Source: Cercospora beticola (lineage: Eukaryota; Ascomycota; Dothideomycetes; Mycosphaerellales; Mycosphaerellaceae). Taken from it: DNA of 64,000 bases. The translations under genes were made by a program, and so were the position numbers. The DNA lies in assembly GCF_033473495.1 (NCBI RefSeq), contig NC_088941.1, positions 434,001-498,000 on the forward strand. The letters are read 5' to 3'. The notes beneath the pieces were generated by a model. It was not told where the DNA came from. It made no database searches and saw only the letters and a list, made by a program, of their open reading frames with translations. Of this stretch, positions 54,586 through 64,000 are shown one piece after another. Numbering within the stretch: the stretch's first letter is position 1; the number at the start of each line of letters is the position of its first letter.

Positions 54586-57488
54586 GTTTGAGGCGGCTCG
54601 TTCGTACGCATGAAGGGTGTTCTGAGAGCACTCTGCATATGGCATTCAGGTGATAAGATTTCTTTGGAACCAATTTTTGGGGGATCAGAAACCATCTCAA
54701 GTGCCTGATGAGCTAAGTTACAGCAGACATGCTGCGCTCGCCAGACGCAGCGTTTCCACTGCCATCACCGGTCAGCGTACTGCACGTGCAGTGCGAGACC
54801 GCCACAATCCGCGTGGACCTGTGGTACAAATGTGTCATCGAACACCTGTCGTTGCACTGACCGGAGCTGGAGGCGACCCTGCCGCCAGCTGGCGGAGTTG
54901 AGGAAAAGACACATGGCCAGAATGTAGTCAAGTCTCGAACTCGCTCCTCGCTTCGAGCCTAGAAGGCATCATTCTTGCGCAAAGGACCCGTATATTTGGT
55001 TCCGACTGCCGGTAGAGACCGGACCCTGTGGAACCATTGGTAACTGTAAATGTAAGCATAATAGCAAAGAGCTGCGATCCGATGAGGTCTGGTGTCAGGT
55101 TATTAGGCATCGTCATGCTCGGTCTAGGGTTTGTCGGTAGTTTGGGGTGTTCGTCAGTCTCGTCTCGACCGCCTGAGGCGAGGTTGGCGCAAGCCTGGAC
55201 TTGCAGTGGAGTCTGCAGGAATAGTACTCGTGCCATGTGACTGTGGGGAGTCATCTGTGGTGGAGGGGTGAAGGGCGGGAAAAGTGGAGCTTAGGCAGAG
55301 CGCGGCTCCGCGAGAGCTGGAATCAGCAGCATTGCTGGTACTAGTGCGGTCACGATGGCGTTTAATCGTGGAGCGGGAGGTATGGCATATTTGGCAATAT
55401 TACGAAACGGCGTGCCGTAAATTGTTCTGAGGGTAGTCTCGACACACAACTAGGTCGAATTTTCTTGTCTGTTCTTCTGGTCGTGTCATCGTCTCGCTCT
55501 TTTCCCAACGAACGGCATTTGGGCAGCAGGGCATGTATCCTGTCACGTATATCGCGCAAACTTCAGGATTCGGGCCGCTGTGTTGCGTAGTCTTAGTACT
55601 GCATGACCTCTCCAGACTCGCAGTAGTGCGGACGAGGATAGGCAGCGCGACGTCTGGAGTATTTGCGACTATCGTGACTGTTCTCGGTCAGCGAGACGGA
55701 TTGGTCGTGATGAAGCTCACGATGCTGGGCTCGATGCACCAGTTCTCCACGCGAACTAGCAAGATCTAGACGATGGTAGCGCGTGTCGCTTCGTTCCAGG
55801 TGTCGCAGTGCACTCGCTTGGCGCTTGTGGCAATGGCATGTGAACTTTGTGAAGTGCTGAGAGAGCGAGATCGCTGGGTGATCCGTGCGCTTGGTTGAGC
55901 ATGCGGCGTTGAGCTGACCGCGATCGTGGCAGGCAGCGCTGAGCGCTCGATGGCAGCTACCAGTCTGCGCGAGTGTGCAGCAATGCGGCTCTCCCAATTG
56001 TCTTCGATCGAGCAGCAGTAGACAAGTGCGAGATGCAGAGCAGAGCAGAGCACGAAAGCTTCCCACTCGGTCCGTCTGCAGGCCCGAAGAGTGGCAGTCC
56101 ATCCCGCAAAATGCGTATTTTTTGATTGGTCCGCAAAGTGGAAATGTCGTTGTCAGAGCCGTGATGCAGACATGCAGCACAGCGCGAGAGTAGTGAGGTA
56201 CCCGAGCGTGCGTCGGGCGAGTGAGCAGACAGCTTCCATTGTATTTGCTTTGCCTGGTGCAAGGATCTAGGGGCGCCGACTCGGAACATCGTCATCTCAC
56301 GGCATGGTGTGCACGAGGCGCTGCCGTGTGTCAATGAACAGTCCTCGCAACACAGGCAGTGACAGCAGTATGCGTTGCCCGGTCGGAGATGTTCTGATGG
56401 AAGTGACAACCGGCACCGTGCCCGACGGCCAATGCGAGCGCGGCTCCTGCTGCATAATAATAATAATAAGAGCGGCGCGCGCGCTCAACTAGTAAGAGGA
56501 GCAAGCTGGACCTCATGACCTTCCTGCGGGTTTGGGCGGGTCTCAGGACCATTTCTGATCATCGTGCGTCTGTCTTGTCGCCGAAGCAGAGTCTGCTGGT
56601 GTTGCTGCACACGTGGTGCTCGACGTGTCTGCCGTTTGCATTCGCGTACGTGTTAGCTTTCCCACTGTTTCTGGCGCGAAGCAGCAGCAGCAGCAACGGG
56701 CAGAAAGGCCTCCTGCTTGCTGGGCTTGGCGTGCCGCCTTCTGGAGGCCCTAATCACACGCAGTGATCTCATCTGAGAGGTCACGAGCGAGCAGGCCCAC
56801 CCCAATTTCAGCACATACATGTCCGAGCTTTCATGCACGCTGTCGACTGCTGGCGATCCTATAACCCGTGCACCGCCGTCGCCGTGATTGCATTGTGCTG
56901 GCGTCCGTCTTGCTCTCGCCGTGAATAATTCACCTGTCACGCCCCTCGTCAGCAGCGCCTGCCCTGCACGCCCGCCGCCGAGTCGTGTGCCATTCCCCAA
57001 CGACGCCATCAAAACCTGGTGTGAGGGGTCACCATCGTCACTGCCTCTTTGAGAACCACGACTGCTGCAAGCACCCATCCGCCCAGCACCACTACCACTT
57101 CACGCCGCGCACCCTCGACACACTCAACTCGCGCCGCCAGCTCCATCCACGCCGTTGCTACCGCCGCTGCAGCTGCCATCCGCGCAAGCCAGCCATTCAC
57201 GCAGACTTTTGTCCGCAAAAGCACTGGACCCGCCGCAACAGCCCAGTTGGTGGCACCTGACCAACCTCTGCCGCACCACCTCCACCTCCACCTCCGCGCT
57301 GCCTCGCGCCGCCTCGCAACGCGACCACATCACCGCCCGAAGCGCACGAAGCACCTCACGAACCGCAACCACGGAACGCATTCGCACCCTCCCACCGCGC
57401 TCCGCCCACCCGTTGCTCAACCGCAGTCCGCCCTACTCGCGATAGCAACACGCAGCTGCTGAGCGCGTGAGCCCTTCCTCAGCTTCAA
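54586..57488. other. 2.9-kb intergenic region upstream of gsk3
   Basis: The left 2.3 kb shows only short frames without domains and an (ATA) microsatellite at 56,454. The right 0.5 kb, before the gsk3 start, is very rich in C and A on the plus strand, so frames stay open on both strands there. That fits a long pyrimidine/CA-rich 5' leader. No ATG-initiated upstream frame of note overlaps the gsk3 start. Confidence 0.5.
56454..56469. repeat. (ATA)n microsatellite
   Basis: Five ATA units plus a base, directly followed by an alternating GC run (ggcgcgcgcgctc). An abrupt A/T to G/C junction in otherwise featureless spacer. Confidence 0.85.
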
Positions 57489-59107
57489 ATGTCGAACAAT
57501 CGGCCTCAATTCCAAGGCCTCAGAATGGGAGGTGTGTATCCCGCATGACACGATCAGTCCCCTCCAAGTGCCAGCTCGCAGAGAGCCAGGACTCGAGCTC
57601 GCCCACAGCATGGCACATACAGTCCATTCGTGCACTGCACGAAACCTTGCTTGACAACTGCTGACGCTGTTCGAGACTCAGGTTCCGAAGTCATTCGCGA
57701 AAAGGTGCAGGATGGCCTGACCGGCGAAACCAAGGAGATGCAGTACACACAGTGCAAGATTGTGGGCAATGGCAGCTTTGGCGTCGTGTTCCAGACCAAA
57801 TTGTCTCCTTCGGGCGAAGATGCGGCCATCAAGCGCGTGCTTCAGGACAAGCGATTCAAGGTAATCCAAGTCTCCACCAATGCACTGTCCTTGCGGACAT
57901 ACAGAGCTGACATGCGGACAGAACCGAGAATTGCAAATCATGCGAATCGTCCGCCACCCCAATATTGTCGAACTCAAGGCATTCTACTACTCCAACGGAG
58001 ACAGGGTTCGAGATACCGACGCCCGCATGAACGTGCAGACTTCTCTGATTGCCGCGCAGAAAGATGAGGTCTATCTCAACCTGGTCCTCGAGTTTGTTCC
58101 GGAGACGGTCTACAGAGCTTCACGCCACTTCAACAAGCTGAAGAGCACGATGCCTATCCTCGAGGTCAAGCTGTACATCTACCAGCTTTTCCGCTCCCTC
58201 GCCTACATCCACTCCCAAGGCATCTGTCACCGAGATATAAAGCCGCAGAACTTACTCCTCGATCCTGCCTCGGGCATCCTCAAGCTGTGCGATTTCGGTA
58301 GCGCAAAGATCTTGGTGGAAAATGAGCCCAATGTCTCGTACATCTGCTCGCGTTACTACCGTGCGCCGGAACTCATTTTCGGTGCCACGAACTACACCAC
58401 CAAGATTGGTATGTGTACCAATCTGTCCCATCGTTCGAATCGTATCGCTGACAATCATTCCAGATGTCTGGTCCACGGGCTGTGTCATGGCAGAGCTGAT
58501 GCTCGGGCAACCTTTGTTCCCAGGAGAGTCTGGTATCGATCAATTAGTGGAGATCATCAAAGTGCTTGGCACGCCCACTCGTGATCAGATTCGGACTATG
58601 AATCCGAACTACATGGAGCACAAGTTCCCACAAATCAAGCCGCATCCATTCAGCAAGGTATGTCTGCTTTGCACCACTGCGGAAAGTCCCTTTGCTGACA
58701 TGTCGCGCGCACAGGTGTTTAGGAAGGCCGATCCGAATGCAATCGACTTGATCTCGCGTCTGTTGGAGTACACACCCACGCAGCGTCTGTCGGCAATTGA
58801 CGCCATGGTGCATCCATTCTTCGACGAGCTCAGAGATCCGAACACGCGACTTCCAGACTCGCGCCACGCAGGCGGACCCAGCAAGGATCTGCCAAATCTC
58901 TTCGACTTCTCCCATCATGGTATGTTGAACATGCGGCGACCCACGAGCTTTGAATACTGACCACGATATGCAGAGTTGTCGATCGCACCACATTTGAACG
59001 CTCAGCTCGTCCCAGCGCACATGAAGCCGGTACTGGCTGGCAAGGGGCTAGACATCGACAATTTGACACCACTGACCAAGGATCAAATGATGGCGCGTCT
59101 GGACTGA
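57489..59107 (+). CDS. gsk3: Glycogen synthase kinase 3 family Ser/Thr kinase
   Basis: Seven exons (57489-57531, 57682-57860, 57922-58005, 58060-58408, 58464-58657, 58715-58919, 58974-59107) give 395 residues, the normal length. All kinase landmarks are present: Gly-loop [10 protein letters not shown], Lys in [16 protein letters not shown]3-specific NRELQIMR then [15 protein letters not shown], catalytic [18 protein letters not shown], activation-loop Tyr in [20 protein letters not shown], and [20 protein letters not shown]. The C-terminus is [20 protein letters not shown]. Introns are 150, 61, 54, 55, 57 and 54 bp. Two of them (58006-58059 and 58658-58714) are multiples of three without a stop. 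GSK3 kinases phosphorylate primed substrates in growth, stress and differentiation signalling (yeast Rim11/Mck1, fission yeast Gsk3/Skp1). Confidence 0.96.
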
Positions 59108-60082
59108 GAGGGCTATACCCTTTCTTACCTCTCACTCCGAACGAAAGCTTGAGCTTTTAGTCATGAAGTTACGCAGCGACGCATGGTCATAATAACGGTC
59201 ACACAGGGACGGCGTTCATCGAGCCTGGAGTTCACGACCCACCCCATGCTGAACCGTTCTGGCCTGGATACTCTTTGGGAAAAACGATACACCTCATCAA
59301 AACTTCATGGATCTGATATGGACGCGCGCTGGTCCAGCAACGAACCCTAGCGAGAGTGCCTCGATCGATGCTGCTTTCCACTTCTTCACACAAGGTAGAT
59401 GATGTTTTCTGCGATGGGCTGTAAAAGAGGCGAAGACGGAGCATTGAGGGAGGGAACACGACTTCCACCGATCACCTACGGCGCATGGGCGGGAAAAGGG
59501 GAGACGAACGCGAGTTCTGCCCTTTTTCTCCTCACACAAAAATTGTTCTCTTTTTGGCTGAAAAAGGGCGAAATGTTTTCATGGCCAACACCCATCACGA
59601 CGAGACAAAAAGGTTTTGCGGGACGAAAGCATTAGGGAATGAACCACATTTGGAGGCTTTTGATAAGCTCTCTGAAGTACGGTAGCTAGCGGCGATACCA
59701 CTGGGGCATTTTTGCAGCCGTGTGTGCGATATGCAGTGACTTGAATTCAGGTCATGGTATAGTCTTCTTTTCTCTCTTTCCATTTTCACTTGATTCGTGG
59801 GATGCGAGTGCCACAGGCGACCAGCGACAGCTCGTGAGGTCGGAATAGGGCTCAGGAATACAAGAATGACTACGAGACCGCACTGACCAACAGGGTAGCC
59901 ACAGAATAAAGTTGGGCTCGGAACATGGCGAGATCTTAGATCTTAGATCTACTTGCCGTGAGCGAGGAAGGTGAAGAAAAGGCTTGGATTGGATTGGTGA
60001 GATGCGATGCTTGCTGTGCCCTTGCCTGAGGCTACGACCTTGATGGAAATCTGCTGCATGATTCCACTGTCGATGTCTTTCT
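59108..60082. other. Convergent intergenic region of gsk3 and the NmrA-like gene
   Basis: About 975 bp of 3' flanking sequence for both neighbours. It contains a triplicated heptamer at 59,933. No gene is seen. Confidence 0.5.
59933..59953. repeat. Triplicated AGATCTT heptamer
   Basis: Three tandem units, agatctt agatctt agatcta, the last with one change. Each contains the palindrome agatct. It lies in the 3' flank of the NmrA-like gene. Confidence 0.85.
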
Positions 60083-61000
60083 TCATTTCTTCTTCCACGC
60101 ACTCTCCTCCTCCAACCACATTCGAAAATCCTTCAAAAAAGGATACTCTTCCCTCAAACTCTTAACTTCTACCCCAAATCCATGGGTTTTAAACCAATTA
60201 AACATTATACCCAATTGTTCATGAAGAAGCCATTTTATTATTCTCGCGAGGAAAGGGTAGGTTTCTGGTAAGGGTTTTCCTGTCACGGATTGAAAGGTTT
60301 GTTGGGCTTCAAGGAGGGTTAATTCTTCGCCTGCGAGGGAGATGGCTTGGTTTTTGTATTTTGGGGAGGAGTGGTGTAGGAAGGCTTGGGCTGCGATAAG
60401 GCCTATGTCGGATGTGGAGATGAGTTGGAGTTTTGAGTTGGGGGAGTTGAGGCGCCACATGGAGATGAAGGCTCGGCCGAGGAAGTTGTTGGAAATGTTT
60501 TCGAAGAAGGCGACGGGGCGGAGGAAGGTGTAGGTTGCGTTGTGGGAGGGGGTTTGGGTGATTATGTCTTGTTCGATTTTGTATTTGCTGGCGAAGTGGG
60601 GGATTGGGGTTGGATTGGTGGAGGAGATTTGGGGACCGCCGCGGTCTGTGGCTGTGAAGACTATGTGTTTGATGCCGGAGGAGAGGGCGGCTGCTGTCAT
60701 GGCTTTTCCTTGGGATTCTTCTTTGGTGGCGTTGGTGGGGATTGTTACGCTGAAGAGGCCCCATGGGTCTTTGATTTGGGAGAAGATGGCGGCTGGGTTG
60801 GAGAAGTCGCCTTCGACGAGGTGGACGTTTGGTCTTGAGAGGAGGCGTTGGGCTGAAGATGAGGACTTCTTGCGTGTGATGGCGTAGATCTCGAAGGTGG
60901 GTGTTGGTCGTGCGAGGAGAGCTTCGATGAGCGCGCCGCCTTGCTTTCCTGTCGCGCCGGTTACGATGATTTTGCGGAGACTCGATACTGGAGTAGCCAT
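60083..61000 (-). CDS. NmrA-like family NAD(P)-binding protein
   Basis: ATG 61000 (MATPVSSLRK) gives 305 residues without introns. The Rossmann motif is KIIVTGATGKQGGALIEALL (G.TG.QG), followed by YAITRKKSSSS, VHLVEGDFSNP, IKHIVFTATDRGG and HFASKYKIEQDI, then FLRPVAFFENISNNF. This order is that of NmrA/HSCARG atypical short-chain dehydrogenases, which bind NAD(P) and often act as redox sensors or co-regulators rather than enzymes. The active-site Tyr of classical SDRs is not in a YxxxK context, although SKYKIEQ is close. The C-terminus is Lys/Glu-rich. The coding strand is very poor in G and rich in C/A between about 60,200 and 60,900, unlike flanking housekeeping genes. On the minus strand a TATA-like TATATTAA lies at 61,125-61,118. 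The target pathway is unknown. Confidence 0.9.
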   Translation of the reverse strand: MATPVSSLRKIIVTGATGKQGGALIEALLARPTPTFEIYAITRKKSSSSAQRLLSRPNVHLVEGDFSNPAAIFSQIKDPWGLFSVTIPTNATKEESQGKAMTAAALSSGIKHIVFTATDRGGPQISSTNPTPIPHFASKYKIEQDIITQTPSHNATYTFLRPVAFFENISNNFLGRAFISMWRLNSPNSKLQLISTSDIGLIAAQAFLHHSSPKYKNQAISLAGEELTLLEAQQTFQSVTGKPLPETYPFLARIIKWLLHEQLGIMFNWFKTHGFGVEVKSLREEYPFLKDFRMWLEEESAWKKK

Positions 61001-62149
61001 GACTGTTGTTGTGTAGAAGCGGTGTCTATCTGTAGCCCGAGTTCGGTTCTGTTTGACGTATTCTGTGTTTGTGATGGCGTGCAAAGACAATGGCAATGGG
61101 GAGCCGTTCCACAAGTTAATATACTGTCGCACTCCATTCTTACCGCGAATTGCCCATGGTGCACGATACCTACTTCGGTGCCGAGTGTACTATCGCGAAC
61201 AGCGATGGATACTTACTGTCTGAGAGACACAGCGTTGGTGGAAGGATGAAGAAGAGGCGTTGATGCATCCTGCCGTCGGGTGGATTGGTGCGAATCGGCT
61301 CAAAGTCCAGCCGCCGGCTTCCTTCCCAATGACTGCAATCAAAGTCGATTGCGATGTATGCAACACAGCAACTCGTGCATCATCTGGGAGAGAGTCCGAT
61401 CTCTGTCTACAAGCTACGCTACATAGTCTCAGACAGCGTTGCTCATTGTAGCATTGTAATTCTACCGGCACGTTCCACAAAACATTGGCAGATCTGGCCG
61501 TGTCGATGATTGACGCTCAACAATGAACGTTTTTCAAGCTTATGAGGTTCATGAACGCGATATGCTTTGGAATGTGAGGTAGAACAATTTTGGTGCAAAA
61601 ACGAGAAGACGGATATGCAAGATCTCAAAGCTCTCTTTGCCAGACCGAATCTCTCAATCGAGCAAAGACTTAATACACAATAGAGCTGACTGTGCTGGTT
61701 CCTTTCAGACGCCAAAGTGATCACGAACAATGCCCTTGGAAGCTATCGTAACACATCCTACCATCAAGGTGTGACTTCTGAGTCTACGCACAGAGTTACT
61801 CCATGCTCGGTGGTCTGGAGTCTCGCCCACCTCCTGCATTGTACTGGCTTCCAAACTGTGCACTTCGTGTTTGTGATCCGCACACTGAAGAGAGACTTGC
61901 GGCTCTGACATATATCACCTACTCAAAATTAATCCATTGCTGATACTCTCTATGCCCAGCGCTATTGAGAATTTGACGATGTTGGTTTGTAGGTGACAAA
62001 TTCGATCAAGCTGAGAGGATCATGGAAGACCAGACGCTTCAGAGTAAAAGATCCCGCCCATTGCGATACAACTCCAGAAACGAACATTGCCTAGCCACTG
62101 GTGACAATGGCGCGGCCAGCCGCGGCATTGATTGTGCCCAATGCTCTAC
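61001..62149. other. 1.15-kb intergenic region
   Basis: Upstream of the NmrA-like gene and downstream of the nucleotidyltransferase gene. A minus-strand donor-like ACA|GTAAGTATCC near 61,217 could mark a leader intron of the NmrA-like gene. No independent gene is supported. Confidence 0.45.
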
Positions 62150-62914
62150 TCACGAATCGTCTGTTATCCTAATCTTATAACGTTCCATCCACGCTTTCAC
62201 TTCTGATACTGTGATTGAAGGCCTTCGAACAGCCTGAAGGTACTTGGCTAAGAAGTTTGCAGCATCTTGAGGATCATATTGCCGCGAAGGACCAGCTCCT
62301 GATCCAGAGATCCGATGAAGCTTGGAGGTGAACGAGTATAGCCATGGCGCGGCTACCACCTGCAATCCAGGCTCGTCGAAGAGAACGTAATTTTGGCGGA
62401 CAGCATCTTCCTGAATACGTCCGCGAAGGTCGACCGGAATGTGGAGGATGGTCTGATTGTTGAGCCAATGTGGATCCAAGCCTGACTTCTTAGCAACCTT
62501 TTGTACCGCGGCACGGAGGTAGTTGGCCTGATCTGGGCTAATGCTGTCGGAGAAGATGTCTATATCATGTGTTGCATTGCGTGTTCCCAGAGACAAGGTA
62601 GCAATCACACCACCGACACCGACGACTCTGAGGTACTGGCGCTTGCTGTGTAGATATTTTGCGACGGCGTGAAGGTGTGCTTGAATTTCCGCTCTGGTCA
62701 TCTGTTGCTGCTCTGGCTGTTGGGTCCCACCTGGCTGCCGAGCTGCAGCTGGTACAGGCGCCAGATCTTCCAGGTGAAGATCACGGCGGCCTCTAAGACA
62801 GAAGTGACACATGTTGATGCTTTGCTTTGCGCGAGTATCGTGGTGGCTCGAAGATTGGTTTCTTGATTGATGCAATGGTGTTGTGCAACTACTCGTCTCT
62901 GCTCGGTGGCTCAT
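62150..62914 (-). CDS. Nucleotidyltransferase-fold protein of unknown role
   Basis: The ORF from ATG 62914 has 254 residues. Internal starts at MCHFCLRGRRD (62812) or MTRAEIQAHL (62701) are possible, since the first 35 residues are polar and low-complexity. The core LRVVGVGGVIATLSLGTRNA followed by THDIDIFSD matches the nucleotidyltransferase superfamily: a GG near the start of the second strand, then a D-x-D pair, here DIDIF. Later come a hydrophobic strand (VVAAPWLYSFTSKLHRISG) and a helical end with AANFLAKYLQAV, similar to fungal and bacterial proteins annotated as nucleotidyltransferase or AbiEii-like. Two candidate metal ligands (D-x-D) are seen; the third is not certain. It lies 103 bp downstream of the metallophosphoesterase, on the same strand. 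Substrate unknown. Confidence 0.7.
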   Translation of the reverse strand: MSHRAETSSCTTPLHQSRNQSSSHHDTRAKQSINMCHFCLRGRRDLHLEDLAPVPAAARQPGGTQQPEQQQMTRAEIQAHLHAVAKYLHSKRQYLRVVGVGGVIATLSLGTRNATHDIDIFSDSISPDQANYLRAAVQKVAKKSGLDPHWLNNQTILHIPVDLRGRIQEDAVRQNYVLFDEPGLQVVAAPWLYSFTSKLHRISGSGAGPSRQYDPQDAANFLAKYLQAVRRPSITVSEVKAWMERYKIRITDDS

Positions 62915-63017
62915 ATAGTATCAAATGCAACTGCCGTGCCGCACGCCCTGAAACTGCTGGGATCCATAGCGTTGCGTGGTCTTTGTTCAGCGCGTAGTAC
63001 ACGCGCGCCTGCTGAGA

Positions 63018-63935
63018 TCACAGACGCACAGTCTGTACTGTCCGGATACTCTCCTCGCGAAGGCCCCCAACAGCTGATGCGTTGATCAGAATAGTGCTTT
63101 CTGCTTTGCGAGATAGACCCATAAGAGCCATGTGAAGTAGCAAGTATATCATGTGGAGCACAGCCAGTATACCGCCGTGGTGTGAGCACACATCCTCATA
63201 CAGGCGTTCAAACACATCGTAAATTATTACATCTCGACCATATCCTGCGTGGATGTGTCCAAAAACGTGCAGCTTTGGCTTCACTCGTTGGATTTCTTGC
63301 AGCAGGAAACCCTCACCCCAGCCTGCCACATCAAGGTGGAACTGGGGTGGAGAATGTGTGACAAGAATGTCAACAGCCATTGGGACGTGATGGCGGAAAA
63401 CATCAGCACCCTTGTCATACTGAAAAGCCCAGTTTCCATGCTTTCGAGTCGAAGGGTGTCCAAATATGGAAACTTTCCTCCCTCGAACATCTACGGTGCG
63501 AGAGGAATGCTCAAGATAGATGAGAGAACCCCACTGTAGCGCTTGTCGAGCTTCAGGTGAGAATCCGAACTCGGCAGATTTGGCAGCGTCAAGTATGATA
63601 TCGTGATTGCCTGCAATGACGAGCTTATGTGCGTGTGGTTGAGCATCCAGCCAATGTAATTGTGCTTGCAATTCTGCCGCGGTGCCGCCTTGGGTCAAGT
63701 CGCCCGCGTGAATGAGAATATCGCCCGGTGGAATTTTTGGTTGGCTGTTGTGAGTGTCCGACACGCAGACTACTGTAATATCGTCAGCAGTTTCAGGTGC
63801 TTGTTGCGAGCTCTGGTCGAGTGCTAAGCGCCGACGCCACGAATAGAGCGATTTGGCGAGTGTTGGGCATGGCGCATCCTGAAACTGTCGCCACCAGGGT
63901 GTTTCCTTCCGATGGATAATGGCATCCAATGCCAT
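63018..63935 (-). CDS. Calcineurin-like metallophosphoesterase (MPPED type)
   Basis: ATG 63935 (MALDAIIHRKETPWWRQF) gives 305 residues; the frame is open slightly beyond. All five metallophosphoesterase blocks are seen in order: VCVSDTHNSQ (D-x-H), GDILIHAGDLTQGG (GD..), LVIAGNHDIIL (GNHD), ILVTHSPPQF (H) and LHVFGHIHAGYG (GHxH). These residues bind two metal ions and hydrolyse phosphomono- or diesters. The layout with WLDAQPHAHKLVIAGNHD is that of the fungal MPPED1/239AB-like family. The physiological substrate is unknown. A hydrophobic stretch near residues 255-275 (ILAVLHMIYLLLHMALMG) may anchor it to a membrane, which is unusual for the family. Confidence 0.9.
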   Translation of the reverse strand: MALDAIIHRKETPWWRQFQDAPCPTLAKSLYSWRRRLALDQSSQQAPETADDITVVCVSDTHNSQPKIPPGDILIHAGDLTQGGTAAELQAQLHWLDAQPHAHKLVIAGNHDIILDAAKSAEFGFSPEARQALQWGSLIYLEHSSRTVDVRGRKVSIFGHPSTRKHGNWAFQYDKGADVFRHHVPMAVDILVTHSPPQFHLDVAGWGEGFLLQEIQRVKPKLHVFGHIHAGYGRDVIIYDVFERLYEDVCSHHGGILAVLHMIYLLLHMALMGLSRKAESTILINASAVGGLREESIRTVQTVRL

Positions 63936-64000
63936 ATTGCTCGAATGCAATACCCGGGTGGTAGACACGAAGGTGCAAAGTACATGTATGGAGGACGGAC

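Noticed and set aside
55593..56180. 195-codon minus-strand frame upstream of gsk3
   Set aside because: The composition (Cys/His/Arg/Ser-rich) and lack of motifs suggest chance, and overlapping frames exist in other phases.
57049..57462. Possible 137-codon upstream frame just before gsk3
   Set aside because: It begins at TTG, not ATG, and reflects the stop-poor C/A-rich leader, so it is not a supported upstream ORF.
60542..60838. Gly/Val/Asp-rich plus-strand frame inside the NmrA-like gene
   Set aside because: It is the antisense shadow of the real gene, caused by the G-poor coding strand.

Overview
This window comes from the nuclear genome of a filamentous ascomycete (Pezizomycotina). The spliceosomal introns are short (mostly 49-78 bp) with GTRNGT-type donors and CTAAC/CTGAC branch points. 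Genes present include a HET-domain gene, a WOPR (Gti1/Pac2/Wor1) regulator, an F-box gene and NmrA-like and DUF3716-like families, which are typical of this group. A dothideomycete (Mycosphaerellales-type) is my best guess, but nothing here fixes the order. There are no ribosomal RNAs, convincing tRNAs, intact transposons or CRISPR arrays.

Layout, left to right. At 1-5 kb there are a partial F-box gene, a small mitochondrial repeat protein, VPS45 (endosomal SM protein) and a divergent CDC34-type ubiquitin-conjugating enzyme. A large UBA/UIM ubiquitin-binding protein lies at 5.5-8.4 kb. Then come a sparse stretch with one LPAEVR-type gene (10.2 kb), an HCM1-like forkhead factor (12.3-14.7 kb), a probable decayed gene (15.9-16.6 kb) and a HET-domain gene (16.9-18.8 kb). 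INO80 and BRX1 form a divergent pair (20.1-27.3 kb). After a 3-kb gap come cardiolipin synthase CRD1, with a split presequence, and the WOR1-like regulator (33.4-35.0 kb). WOR1 is preceded by about 8.7 kb without a convincing gene, the most striking feature of the layout. At 43.6-47.2 kb the cap-binding subunit CBP80 and the spliceosomal protein BUD31 are transcribed divergently from a 302-bp spacer. MTO1 (mitochondrial tRNA wobble modification) and SLP1 (ER SUN-like protein) are also divergent (48.2-53.7 kb). The right end carries a small two-CxxC-motif gene, the GSK3 kinase with seven exons, an NmrA-like protein, a nucleotidyltransferase-fold protein and a metallophosphoesterase.

The content is mostly conserved housekeeping genes for ubiquitin, chromatin, ribosome assembly, RNA processing, mitochondria and signalling. 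Lineage-specific genes and long gene-poor intervals are scattered between them. I resolved exon structures by hand from splice signals, frame and remembered family sequence. The MTO1 leader exon and the untranslated regions remain unresolved. No completely new system is evident. The best leads are the WOR1 upstream region, the small mitochondrial repeat protein, the decayed gene beside the HET gene, and the stop codon/intron ambiguity in the two-CxxC gene.
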